Origin: Desulfovibrionaceae bacterium
GTDB taxonomy: Bacteria; Desulfobacterota; Desulfovibrionia; Desulfovibrionales; Desulfovibrionaceae
DNA length: 64,000 nucleotides
Direction: 5' to 3'
NCBI GenBank assembly: GCA_028689675.1
Contig: JAQVCS010000006.1
Span: 1 to 64,000 of the forward strand
Below, in pieces: positions 1 to 7,706 of the stretch. Every line of letters begins with the position of its first letter. The first letter of the stretch is position 1. The notes beneath the pieces are model-generated. The model was given only the letters and a program-made list of their open reading frames with translations, had not been told where the DNA came from and searched no databases. A program made the translations under genes and the position numbers.

Positions 1-44
1 ACAGCGTCTGAGATATCGTGTCTGCGGTGTGCTACTGCTTCCAT
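1..44 (-). CDS. 5' fragment of a probable IS5-type transposase
   Basis: The minus strand has ATG at 44-42 preceded by AGAGG about six bases upstream. It reads 14 complete codons out of the window and includes the motif RRHDISDAV. That motif resembles the N-terminus of IS5-family DDE transposases, which often begin with a basic stretch followed by RH(D/E)(L/I)(S/T)D. Only the start is visible, so the family call is tentative. If correct, an insertion sequence lies immediately left of the MuA-like gene, where a Mu-type phage would normally carry its repressor and left end. Confidence 0.45.
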   Translation of the reverse strand, partial: MEAVAHRRHDISDA

Positions 45-116
45 AATAACCTCTTGATGGTGAACTTATGAAAACAGAGTACACTATTTTTTAATGATTT
101 ACAATCTCGTGACTAC

Positions 117-244
117 ACAGTCTAGCAAAAAGTCTTGATCGTAATTTGAAAGGTCAGGTTCTACTTTTTCCGACATTTCCAGCTCCGTTGTTTTCCTGAA
201 TGGTTCAGGGTTTGAGGTTGTTGGGTCGCAAAAACAGTCTAGCA
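117..244. repeat. Direct repeat ACAGTCTAGCA flanking ~106 bp
   Basis: ACAGTCTAGCA occurs at 117-127 and again at 234-244, in the non-coding stretch between the transposase fragment and the MuA-like gene. The first copy lies where the terminal repeat of the insertion sequence would be expected. The two copies could be IS-end or transposase-binding sites, or a chance repeat. The rest of 45-281 shows no convincing gene. Confidence 0.4.
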
Positions 245-281
245 GCGGAGCTGGAGCCACACAATGGCAGGGGGCGCGATT

Positions 282-2468
282 ATGGCTATGAAAGACGCAT
301 ACACCACCAGTGAACTTTGCAGAATCTTGCAAAGTGTTGTTTCCAGTATCACGCGCCGCGCCGCCCGCGAAAACTGGCAGTCCCGCAAGCGTGTTGGGCG
401 TGGCGGCGGCAAGGAATGGCTGGCGGCGTCTATGTCAGAAGATGCTCGCCTTCATATCCGCCGCTATGAAGAAGCACAGGCGCAAGCCGCACTGCCTGCC
501 CTTTCCAGCGCTGCTGCGCCAGTACTTGTTGCCAAGCCAGCTTCAGTCTTGCAGGCAATTTTAGATGATCGCCGCCGTTACAAGGCGCTGGCACGGGCGG
601 ACTTGGTGCGGCTTTACCTCAAGTGGCAGCGCGAACACGGGGCAGCACAGGCGCAAAAGGTTATGTTCATTACTGCTTATGAAGGCGGCGCATGGCCTGA
701 ACTCAAAGCAGAAGTGGGCACAGTGTCATGGAAGACGCTGGAACGCTGGAAGCTGGAGCAGGAGCGCGCAGATTCTGTGCTGGTGCTTGCCGACAAGCGC
801 GGCATAGCCCACAAGGGCAAAACTGCCCTTACCGACCGCCACCGTATGCTGATTTTATCCTATATTCTCAACCCGAACGCGCCGCAGGTGGCACAGGTTG
901 CCCGTAAAATACAGGCACGCTGCACTGCCGAACAAATTTTCATCCCTTCAGAGGCAACCATACGCCGCTGGGTCAAGGCTTATTCCGCTCAATGCTTTGC
1001 GGCGTATACCTTCTGGCGCAAAGGCAAAAAGGCGTGGAATGACGAGTGCGCCATTTCCATTTTGCGCGATTGGGACTTGGTGGGCGTGGGGGATGTGGTC
1101 TTTGCAGACGGGCATACGCTGAATTTTGAAACCATTGACCCCGAAACAGGCAAGCCCAAGCGCATGACATTGCTGCTCTTTTTTGATGGTGCAAGCGGTC
1201 ATCCCTTGGGCTGGGAAATTATGGCATCAGAAAATGTTTCCTGCATTTCCGCCGCCTTCCGCAGAACCTGCCTGCTGCTGGGGAAGTTCCCCACGGTGGT
1301 GTATATTGACAATGGGCGCGCTTTCCGTGCGAAATTCTTTGAAGGCTGTGCAAATTTTGAAGAAGCTGGTTTTTGTGGCCTGTACAAGTCGCTTGGCTGT
1401 GAAGTTATTCATGCTTGGCCGTATCATGGGCAGACCAAGACTGTGGAACGGTTTTTCAAGACCATGCACGACCTTGAAATGTTTATACCTTCCTACACTG
1501 GCTATGACATTGGGCACAAGCCGCCGCGCTTGCATCGCGGCGAAACATTACACCGCAAGCTGTATGAAAAAATGGGCGGACGCCCGCTCACGCTGGAAGA
1601 AACGCATAAGGCTGTGGTCATGTGGTTCTGTGAATACGTCCAGCGCCCGCAGTGGCGTACGCATTTGAAGGGGCGCACTCCAGCGGAAATGTTCGAGGAA
1701 GGGCGCGGTAGCGGCCTGACGCCAGAACAGACGGCGCGGCTTGACTTGTGCATGATGCAAAAAGAAATCCGCACTATTACCAAAGACGGTATCAGCCTGC
1801 ACGGGCGTTTGTTCTGGGCTGCGGAACTTTCCAACCGCCGTCACCCAGTGCTGGTGCGCTATGACGAGCTGCTGTCGCCAGATGTGGTGAAAGTCTACAC
1901 GCTGGACGGCGTGTATGTATGTGATGCGCTCGATCGCCTGCACCACAAAATTGCGGCTGGCATTCATCCTGTAGCGCGCATTCTTGGCACTGCTGAACAG
2001 CAAGAAGACTTACAGCGGGCACTTGAGCTTAAAAAATCACTGGAAAAACGCGATTCTGCTACGCTTCGGGCTTTGAGCGACACGGTTATTTTACCAGAAA
2101 CAAAGGCGCGCTATGCCGCTATAGAACATGGCACTGCCACAACAGCAGCTGCCCCCCGCGTGGAAAAGCCAGCCATAGCAACAGCGGCAGACATTGCCGC
2201 CATTGAAAAGGCAAAAGAGCAGGCAAGGGCAGCGCGGGAAGCGGCGGAAAGACCTTCCTACACCCCATCCATGCTCAAGCGTTGGCGGGATGAGCTGGAG
2301 CGCTACGACTATTTGTTCAAGACAAAATATGAGCAAGGCATTGAACTTGTGCTGGAAGACGAAGCATGGATGGAAGCACTTGAACAGACCCCGAATTACC
2401 AGCGCAATATGAAGCGGCGCTATGATCAATTTTTGGAATTATATGCCTTTCAAAGGCGTACAGCATAA
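282..2468 (+). CDS. Mu-like transposase (MuA / gpA)
   Basis: A DDE recombinase that would bind the prophage ends and carry out strand transfer in replicative transposition. The protein has 728 residues from ATG 282, chosen because AGGGGG lies seven bases upstream; ATGs at 264 and 288 are alternatives. Phage Mu A has 663 residues. The N-terminus (YTTSELCRILQ) is a small HTH-like end-binding domain. The catalytic core shows Asp276 in VFADGHTLNF, Asp343 in VVYIDNGRAF and Glu389 in TKTVERFF, close to Mu A D269, D336 and E392. The C-terminal ~150 residues are basic and helical, as expected for the MuB/ClpX-interaction region. All catalytic residues are present, so this gene looks intact even though the phage is not. 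It is followed after 14 bp by the MuB-like gene. Confidence 0.93.
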   Translation: MAMKDAYTTSELCRILQSVVSSITRRAARENWQSRKRVGRGGGKEWLAASMSEDARLHIRRYEEAQAQAALPALSSAAAPVLVAKPASVLQAILDDRRRYKALARADLVRLYLKWQREHGAAQAQKVMFITAYEGGAWPELKAEVGTVSWKTLERWKLEQERADSVLVLADKRGIAHKGKTALTDRHRMLILSYILNPNAPQVAQVARKIQARCTAEQIFIPSEATIRRWVKAYSAQCFAAYTFWRKGKKAWNDECAISILRDWDLVGVGDVVFADGHTLNFETIDPETGKPKRMTLLLFFDGASGHPLGWEIMASENVSCISAAFRRTCLLLGKFPTVVYIDNGRAFRAKFFEGCANFEEAGFCGLYKSLGCEVIHAWPYHGQTKTVERFFKTMHDLEMFIPSYTGYDIGHKPPRLHRGETLHRKLYEKMGGRPLTLEETHKAVVMWFCEYVQRPQWRTHLKGRTPAEMFEEGRGSGLTPEQTARLDLCMMQKEIRTITKDGISLHGRLFWAAELSNRRHPVLVRYDELLSPDVVKVYTLDGVYVCDALDRLHHKIAAGIHPVARILGTAEQQEDLQRALELKKSLEKRDSATLRALSDTVILPETKARYAAIEHGTATTAAAPRVEKPAIATAADIAAIEKAKEQARAAREAAERPSYTPSMLKRWRDELERYDYLFKTKYEQGIELVLEDEAWMEALEQTPNYQRNMKRRYDQFLELYAFQRRTA

Positions 2469-2482
2469 TATTGGAGGAAATA

Positions 2483-2953
2483 ATGCGCGATATTATTGTC
2501 GAAACTGATGCCATGACCCGCTTTAATGCCGCTATGGACGCGGTGCGGGATGGTGGAAAATACGCTTCTGGCTTTGTGGTTGCCCACGGGCAGGCAGGGC
2601 GCGGTAAGTCTGTGGCGGCTGACCGCTACCATTTTGTGAACGGCGGTGCGTATGTGCGCGTCTGGCAGGGCTGGAGTCAAACGGCTTTTATGCAACGGCT
2701 GCTCTTTGAGGTGCGCGGTAAAAATACAGAAATGCCCCGCCATACGGGCAACCGCTGCAAGGAAATGGTTGTCGAACTGTTGCAAAATAACCCTTTGCCC
2801 ATTTTTATTGATGAAGCAGATCGCCTCAAGGTCGACCGCATAGAAGACCTGAGGGACATTCATGAAATTACTGGCGTTCCTGTGGTGCTTATTGGCGAAG
2901 AGCTGGACGGTTTACCGCGCGCTATGTTGCGCCAGAGCATCCCTACACCTTAA
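2483..2953 (+). CDS. MuB-like target-selection ATPase, C-terminally truncated
   Basis: An AAA+ ATPase of the MuB type, which binds DNA and delivers target DNA to the transposase. The start is ATG 2483, with GGAGG six bases upstream. Walker A is GQAGRGKS (residues 36-43) and Walker B is PIFIDEADRL (about 105-114). The frame then reads VVLIGEELDG and ends after LRQSIPTP at only 156 residues. Mu B has 312 residues and related phage proteins are also clearly longer, so the sensor-2 and C-terminal DNA-binding part is missing. The tail after about residue 148 does not look like the family, which marks a deletion or frameshift junction immediately before the small HTH gene. The ATPase is probably non-functional. 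Confidence 0.8.
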   Translation: MRDIIVETDAMTRFNAAMDAVRDGGKYASGFVVAHGQAGRGKSVAADRYHFVNGGAYVRVWQGWSQTAFMQRLLFEVRGKNTEMPRHTGNRCKEMVVELLQNNPLPIFIDEADRLKVDRIEDLRDIHEITGVPVVLIGEELDGLPRAMLRQSIPTP

Positions 2954-2964
2954 CGCCAGCAGAA

Positions 2965-3138
2965 ATGGTCGAGCGCAAAAACTTGCTGACCGTGCGCGAA
3001 GCCTCGTATTGCCTCAATGTTTCAGAGCGTTTGATTTATGATTGGCTTGCCGAGGGGCGGCTTATTGCCCTGAAAGAAAGGCCTATTCGTATTCGTGCCG
3101 CAGAAATCAAGGCAATGATGCACAATTTTGACGAATAA
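2965..3138 (+). CDS. Small HTH (excisionase/MerR-like) DNA-binding protein
   Basis: An ORF of 57 codons beginning MVERKNLLTV and ending in MMHNFDE. The stretch LLTVREASYCLNVSERLIYD followed by WLAEGRL is a typical winged-helix pattern, as in AlpA/Xis or MerR-type small regulators. In Mu-like phages such proteins sit in the early region. The same frame stays open upstream into the 3' end of the MuB-like gene (PYTLTPAE precedes the Met). This suggests the gene was once longer and has been fused to the truncated ATPase gene by deletion. No good RBS precedes the ATG, which is consistent with loss of its original start. Confidence 0.55.
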   Translation: MVERKNLLTVREASYCLNVSERLIYDWLAEGRLIALKERPIRIRAAEIKAMMHNFDE

Positions 3139-3176
3139 TTCCTTTGCATAGTTCGCGCCCTTTACGGGCAAAGTGC

Positions 3177-3213
3177 AACCCGCTGTGGCAATCTTCCCAC
3201 AGCGGGTTGTTTC
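3177..3213 (+). terminator. Rho-independent-like hairpin after early genes
   Basis: Perfect 12-bp stem AACCCGCTGTGG (3177-3188) / CCACAGCGGGTT (3197-3208) followed by a weak T-run. It separates the early remnant from the lysis cassette. Confidence 0.55.
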
Positions 3214-3277
3214 GCGTCCAGCCTGCTGCCCCACGCTTGCGCGTGCCAAGAGCACCCGTGGGGCTACCTCCAAGAGC

Positions 3278-3303
3278 GCCGCCGAGGGCTGTTCCTCGGC
3301 GGC
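3278..3303 (+). promoter_or_regulatory. Stable leader hairpin before the lysozyme gene
   Basis: Perfect 10-bp stem GCCGCCGAGG / CCTCGGCGGC with a 6-nt loop, ending about 10 bases before the AAGGAG ribosome binding site of the lysozyme gene. It lacks a T-tract, so it is more likely an mRNA 5' structure than a terminator. Confidence 0.4.
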
Positions 3304-3321
3304 AAATTTGTAAGGAGCACT

Positions 3322-3891
3322 ATGTACACTATCCCCTCCCGCCAATTTTTAGCGCAAATCCAAAAATTTGAGGGCTTTTATGCCCAGCCCTACCTTTGCC
3401 CCGCAGGTAAGGTGACCATAGGCTATGGCACAAATTTGGAAGCGCACCCAGAAAATATCCCCTACAATGACCTGAGAAAAGCCGTAGAAAACAAGATTTT
3501 GTACGGCAATGCCCTGCTTTTAGCGCTCAAAAAACGCGGTATGCAATGGACAAAGCAGCAAGCCGAATCCAATATGCTGGTAGAAGTGCTGACTACACGC
3601 GAAGACCTCGAAAAACGCTGCCCAGCATACATAAGCCTTGTGGCGCGCGATGAAATGGTGCGCGCCGAAGCCCTGCTTGATATGGCTTACAATATGGGTG
3701 TGGGCACTGCCCCCCGTGGCACAGAAAAAGGGCGCGGCCTGCTGGGCTTTTTCACCTTTTTGCCCCGCATGGAGCGCGGCGAATATGAGGCAGCCGCCGC
3801 AGGGCTAAAACGCTCTAGCTGGTATAAGCAAGTGGGGCGGCGTTCGCGCACCATTTGCGAACAAATCCGCACGGGGGCGTATTGTGACTAG
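3322..3891 (+). CDS. Phage lysozyme (endolysin, T4-lysozyme-like fold)
   Basis: A muramidase for host lysis, 189 residues, with a strong AAGGAG site before ATG 3322. The catalytic signature is E17-x8-C26-x5-T32 (KFEGF...YLCPAGKVTIGYG), which matches the phage endolysin E-8aa-(D/C)-5aa-T triad with Cys in the Asp position. The region AEALLDMAYNMG is the usual conserved helix of this family. There is no clear signal-arrest segment, so export would depend on the holin. The gene stop overlaps the GTG start of the next gene. Confidence 0.9.
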   Translation: MYTIPSRQFLAQIQKFEGFYAQPYLCPAGKVTIGYGTNLEAHPENIPYNDLRKAVENKILYGNALLLALKKRGMQWTKQQAESNMLVEVLTTREDLEKRCPAYISLVARDEMVRAEALLDMAYNMGVGTAPRGTEKGRGLLGFFTFLPRMERGEYEAAAAGLKRSSWYKQVGRRSRTICEQIRTGAYCD

Positions 3892-4120
3892 CCAGACACC
3901 TTTGTCCGACCTGTTCCGCTGCACGGACGGCGGCTGGTCTTGTATGCGCGTTATTGCCTTTTTGACCTGCACCGTGGTGCTGTCCGTGTGGGCGCTGTGC
4001 TGCCTGCTGGGCGGCGCGTGGATTCCCATTAGCTGGGAAATGGTGGCATTGGTGGGCGGCGCGCAAGGGGCAAAGGCTGTGCAAAGCCGCTTTGAATGCC
4101 GCCCGCAGGGGCGCGAATAA
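3884..4120 (+). CDS. Small phage membrane protein, holin candidate
   Basis: 78 residues from a GTG start overlapping the lysozyme stop, with GGGGG five bases upstream. Residues about 20-45 (MRVIAFLTCTVVLSVWALCC and on) form a strong membrane helix. A second weaker hydrophobic stretch follows (ISWEMVALVGGAQGA), and the tail is charged. Position between endolysin and spanin genes and size both fit a holin, but no holin family motif is recognised. It is translationally coupled to the next gene (TAATG). Confidence 0.6.
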   Translation: MTSQTPLSDLFRCTDGGWSCMRVIAFLTCTVVLSVWALCCLLGGAWIPISWEMVALVGGAQGAKAVQSRFECRPQGRE

Positions 4121-4485
4121 TGAGGCTTGCCTTTGTGTTTTTGCTGGCGGCATTGGCGGCTTCTGTGTGGTGCGCGCGTGATGCGCGGCACACATTGGCC
4201 TTGGAGCAAAAAGACCATGCCACCACGCGCATTGCTTTGCAGCGAATGACGCAGTCGCGCGATGCTTGGGCTGCCGCATACACCGAGGCTTTGGCTGCTG
4301 CCCAAGCCCAGCGCGAAAATGCAGCGCAATGCCTGCAAAGGGAAGCCGCCGCCAGCAAAGAGACAAGCGAGCGAGCGGCAATTATGGCGCAGGCAAAGCC
4401 CTTGCCGCGCCCAGCACAAAGCAAGGATGTGGTAGATGATGAAACCCGCAAGCGCGCTACTGCTCGCCTTAACCGTCCTTTGTAG
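4120..4485 (+). CDS. Rz-like inner-membrane spanin subunit
   Basis: 121 residues, with the start in a TAATG overlap. The N-terminus (MRLAFVFLLAALAASVWC) is a single signal-anchor helix. It is followed by about 80 residues of Ala/Gln/Glu/Arg-rich coiled coil and a Pro-rich C-terminus, which is the architecture of i-spanins. The overlapping out-of-frame lipoprotein gene at its 3' end supports the Rz/Rz1 assignment. The role would be outer-membrane disruption at the last step of lysis. Confidence 0.7.
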   Translation: MRLAFVFLLAALAASVWCARDARHTLALEQKDHATTRIALQRMTQSRDAWAAAYTEALAAAQAQRENAAQCLQREAAASKETSERAAIMAQAKPLPRPAQSKDVVDDETRKRATARLNRPL

Positions 4486-4732
4486 TGCTTGCGGGGCTAG
4501 GCAGGCTGCCATCAGCCCGCCGCTTGTGCTTGCCCTGCCAGACTGCCCCGCGCCAGAAGTGCCGCTATTGCCGCCGCTTGAGGGGGCAGTGCCGCTTGAC
4601 TCCCCCCAAAATATAGACCTGCTCATGCAGCGTGACGACAGCATACGCCGTTATGTCGCGGGCTTGCAGGCAAGCATATCTTGCTACCAAAGGCAGAACA
4701 CAAAGGAAAATCATGAACCCAAACGACCTTGA
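4436..4732 (+). CDS. Rz1-like outer-membrane spanin lipoprotein
   Basis: 98 residues starting inside the Rz-like gene in another frame, as Rz1 genes do; AAGGA lies eight bases upstream of ATG 4436. The signal peptide ends in LTVLCSAC with Cys19 as the likely lipidated residue. The mature part is Pro-rich (SPPLVLALPDCPAPEVPLLP), typical of o-spanins. It overlaps the next gene by 20 bp. The lipobox is imperfect (Cys at -3), so lipidation is inferred. Confidence 0.7.
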   Translation: MMKPASALLLALTVLCSACGARQAAISPPLVLALPDCPAPEVPLLPPLEGAVPLDSPQNIDLLMQRDDSIRRYVAGLQASISCYQRQNTKENHEPKRP

Positions 4733-5117
4733 AACCCTTGTCACCGCTACCCAAACCATTGCCGCTGTACTGTCGGGCTTGGGTGTGCCTGGCCTGCTTG
4801 CTCTTGCCCTGTCTGGGCCCGCCATGGTCATTGTGGCCATGCTCTATTTTGAGCATTTGCGCACCAAGCGGGCTGAACAATCGCAGCAAATATACCGCGA
4901 AGAAACCAGCCGCATTTTAGAAGCCTATCGCATCGACACGCAAAAAATTTTGCGCGAAGTGGGCGGGGAACACGCAGAAGCTGTGGCGCAGTATAGGGAA
5001 AATGTTGAATTTGTAAAAAATTACGAGCGCATGGCAGATTCTTTACAAACGCTGATTGTCAATAATACCCGCGCCATGGAACGCCTTACAACTATTGTAG
5101 AAACGAGGAAAATATGA
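4713..5117 (+). CDS. Phage membrane/coiled-coil protein of the pre-terminase block
   Basis: 134 residues from ATG 4713, with AAGGA six bases upstream. Residues about 18-48 are hydrophobic (VLSGLGVPGLLALALSGPAM and on), giving one or two membrane helices. A charged helical region follows (EQSQQIYREETSRILEAYRI) and the end is rich in amphipathic helix. In Mu-like phages one or two small genes of unknown function lie between lysis and terminase genes, and this one fits that slot. It ends in an ATGA overlap with the next gene. Confidence 0.6.
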   Translation: MNPNDLETLVTATQTIAAVLSGLGVPGLLALALSGPAMVIVAMLYFEHLRTKRAEQSQQIYREETSRILEAYRIDTQKILREVGGEHAEAVAQYRENVEFVKNYERMADSLQTLIVNNTRAMERLTTIVETRKI

Positions 5118-5353
5118 GTGAACGCAATGAAAATTGGGGACGCCGTGAAAGTTTGCGGCGCATAGAAAAAACTTTGCTTGCCGAAATTCGCTCGCATCGT
5201 GAGTCTATACGCGCCTTATTGCCCATAGGCGGCGAGGTGCAGGACATTGACGGCGAATATCTATTTTCTTTGGCTGTGGGGCTGAATGATCGCCTTGTGG
5301 AATTGCGCGGCGTGGAGCAAAAAATTGCTATTTTGAGCCGTGAGCTTGAGTAA
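5114..5353 (+). CDS. Small phage protein of unknown function
   Basis: 79 residues starting in an ATGA overlap. It is highly charged and helical (RRESLRRIEKTLLAEIRSHR), with no membrane segment or recognisable motif. It lies directly upstream of the terminase small subunit remnant, in the place of the small pre-terminase genes of Mu-like phages. No function is assigned. Confidence 0.6.
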   Translation: MSERNENWGRRESLRRIEKTLLAEIRSHRESIRALLPIGGEVQDIDGEYLFSLAVGLNDRLVELRGVEQKIAILSRELE

Positions 5354-5363
5354 CGGGGGCAAT

Positions 5364-7706
5364 ATGGGTTGGGAATACGAAGCAGACACCAAGTGGCAGG
5401 CGCAAGAGCTGTATTGCGTTGACCGCCTGCCTTTTACGCGCGTTGCCGAGCTTACTGGTGTTGCCGAAACGCAGGTGGCGGCATTGGGCGCGGCATTTCT
5501 TTCGGCTGGCGCAAGCCCAGAAGTGGCGGCAACAGCACTCAAGAGTTTTACAACTACGTTGGTTAAGGGCACGGCTATGTCTAAAAATCAGGCAGCCGCT
5601 TTTCAGTCCCTAGGTTTTTCTGCCAGCGCAATGGCAAAATCTATGCAGACCGATGCCCAAGGGACGATTTTCAAGGTTTTGCAGGCGCTTGCCGACAAGC
5701 CCAAAGAGCTGCAAATGTCTTTGCTTACAGAGATGTTTGGCGAAGAGGCCATTGGTGCAATAGCCCCGCTGCTGCAAAATATGGGCAATCTAAGCCAAGC
5801 CTTTGAGCTGGTGGGCGATGCCAGTAAGTATGCTGGCTCTATGCAGGCAGAATTTGACACCCGCAGCAAAACCACGCAAAACGCCTTGCAGCTTCTTTCT
5901 AACAAGCTGAATAACCTTGCTATTTCTCTGGGCACAATTTTTTTGCCTGTCGTTGCCAAGGCGGCTGTAGCCTTGGGCTGGCTTGCTGATGCTTTGCGCT
6001 TTGTTGTGGAAAGCCCCTTTGGGCAATGGCTTGTTCAGGCTTCCGCAGCATTGGCTACGGCTGTGGTCACACTTACCGCCTTTGCTGGCGCTTTGTGGCT
6101 GTGCTCTGCGGCTGGGGCTTTGCTTGGCAAGGCACTTGCTCCGCTCAAGCTCGCCCTGCTTGGTTTGGGCTTGCCTGTATGGCTGCTTATTGCGGCCATA
6201 GGCTTGCTCTATGCGGCATACAAAAGCAATTTTGGCGGCATTGCCGACACCGTGAACCGCTGGGGGCGCAATATTTCCCTTGTTGTGCGCGGTGTGGTGG
6301 CGATTTTTCAAAATTTGACTGGCTCAAGTTCAGAAATTCGCTGGAAATTGGCGAAAGACCTTAAAGAAGCTGGTTTGGTTGGTTTTGTTACTACACTTGC
6401 TCGTATAGTGTACCGTGTTCGTACCACTTTTATAGGCTTCTCAAAGGCATTATCTAAAGTATTTGCCACAATAGATGTCATTCTTGTTCCTGCGCGATTA
6501 GCAGTAGCAGAATTTATGCTTGCATTGGAAGATTTGTTTGGAACATTCCGTGGGGATGAAGTTACCAGTGCAAGCGCATCATGGGAGGCTTTCGGCGCGG
6601 CGCTTGGCGATATTGCTGGTGGGTTACTCACAATTCTTGCGCAGGCTTTTGTGGGGCTTGTAGAAGGCATAAAGAAATTTGCCATCATTATTGGCTATGC
6701 TGTTGGCTGGGTCTCTGCATTATGCAGCGGCTTATTTAAGCTGACAGGTGCGACAAGTGCCGCAAATGATAGTGCCAACCCCACTTCATGGGGGGCTTTA
6801 GGAAAAATGCTGGGCGTGGTGCTTGCTACTGTGCTGGCAGTAAAGGTTGCCTTATTGGCATATCGTGGTCTTGTACTGACCATCAGCGCAATAACAAAGG
6901 CGTGGGTAGCGGTGCAGTGGCTACTGAACGTTGCTATGAATGCTAACCCTATAGGGCTGGTAATTATAGCTGTTGTGGCACTGGCGGCTGCGGCTGGCTG
7001 GCTTATAGACAATTGGGAAAGTGTGCGTGCATGGTGGGCTTCCCTCTTGGGTGGCATCGTTGAGGCAGCGTCCGAGGCGTGGAATAGTGTCCTTTCGGGG
7101 ATAACAGGCTTTGGGGCTACGTTTTTAGTTAGTGTGCAAAACGTCTGGAACAATATTCTCGCTTTCTTTGACGGCTTCAATCTTTTTGAATCTGGCGCAA
7201 AGCTCTTTGACACCTTTAAGGACGGCATACTCAGCCGCGCCGCTGCTATTAAGGATGTTGTAAGCGGCGCATTGGCAAATGTCCGCAACCTGCTGCCTTT
7301 TTCAGACGCGAAAGAAGGCCCCTTGTCCACGCTGACCCTTTCGGGCACGCGCCTTATGACCACACTTGGCGAAGGCGTGAATGCTGGGGCTGGCTCGCTG
7401 CTGGGCTCTGTTTCTGGGGCATTGGGCACGGTGGGCGAAACTGTTTCTGGCTGGTGGGATGGGCTGTGGGGCAAAGAGGCTGGGCAGCTCCCCGCCATGC
7501 AGGGCGCGCGCATTCCTGACCCGCCAGCCTTTGCGCCAGAAAATGAAAATGCCTCTGACGGCAAGGCGCAGGCTCAAGGCAGGGGCGGCACAACAACGTG
7601 GACGCTGCATATTGGCAATGTCACACTGCCCAATGTGAAGGACGCGCAAGGCTTTTTTGACGATTTGCAAAACGCGGCGCTGGAATATGGAGACGCACGA
7701 GCATGA
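5364..7706 (+). CDS. In-frame fusion: small-terminase-like N-terminus to truncated tape-measure protein
   Basis: 780 residues from ATG 5364, with GGGGG five bases upstream. Residues 1 to about 35 (QAQELYCVDRLPFTRVAELT) form an HTH resembling DUF1804/terminase small subunits, in the correct slot for one. From about residue 36 (QVAALGAAFLSAGASPEVAA) the sequence is tape-measure protein, with its usual FTTTLVKGT, AAAFQSLGFS and LLTEMFGEEAIGAIAPLL stretches, several hydrophobic segments and a C-terminal part with LRNLLPFSDAKEGPLS-like sequence. The tape-measure N-terminus is missing. The fusion means all terminase, portal, capsid, sheath and tube genes were deleted. Between about 6350 and 6950 the codon use is more AT-rich than the flanks, suggesting mosaicism. 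The product is probably useless for measuring a tail. Confidence 0.82.
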   Translation: MGWEYEADTKWQAQELYCVDRLPFTRVAELTGVAETQVAALGAAFLSAGASPEVAATALKSFTTTLVKGTAMSKNQAAAFQSLGFSASAMAKSMQTDAQGTIFKVLQALADKPKELQMSLLTEMFGEEAIGAIAPLLQNMGNLSQAFELVGDASKYAGSMQAEFDTRSKTTQNALQLLSNKLNNLAISLGTIFLPVVAKAAVALGWLADALRFVVESPFGQWLVQASAALATAVVTLTAFAGALWLCSAAGALLGKALAPLKLALLGLGLPVWLLIAAIGLLYAAYKSNFGGIADTVNRWGRNISLVVRGVVAIFQNLTGSSSEIRWKLAKDLKEAGLVGFVTTLARIVYRVRTTFIGFSKALSKVFATIDVILVPARLAVAEFMLALEDLFGTFRGDEVTSASASWEAFGAALGDIAGGLLTILAQAFVGLVEGIKKFAIIIGYAVGWVSALCSGLFKLTGATSAANDSANPTSWGALGKMLGVVLATVLAVKVALLAYRGLVLTISAITKAWVAVQWLLNVAMNANPIGLVIIAVVALAAAAGWLIDNWESVRAWWASLLGGIVEAASEAWNSVLSGITGFGATFLVSVQNVWNNILAFFDGFNLFESGAKLFDTFKDGILSRAAAIKDVVSGALANVRNLLPFSDAKEGPLSTLTLSGTRLMTTLGEGVNAGAGSLLGSVSGALGTVGETVSGWWDGLWGKEAGQLPAMQGARIPDPPAFAPENENASDGKAQAQGRGGTTTWTLHIGNVTLPNVKDAQGFFDDLQNAALEYGDARA

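Noticed and set aside
99-332. Minus-strand 77-codon frame as a phage repressor
   Set aside because: It overlaps the start of MuA, has no HTH pattern and no RBS.
6695-7564. Open frame of 289 codons antisense to the tape-measure gene
   Set aside because: Ser/Thr/Pro/Ala-rich shadow without RBS or motif; the plus-strand frame is clearly coding.
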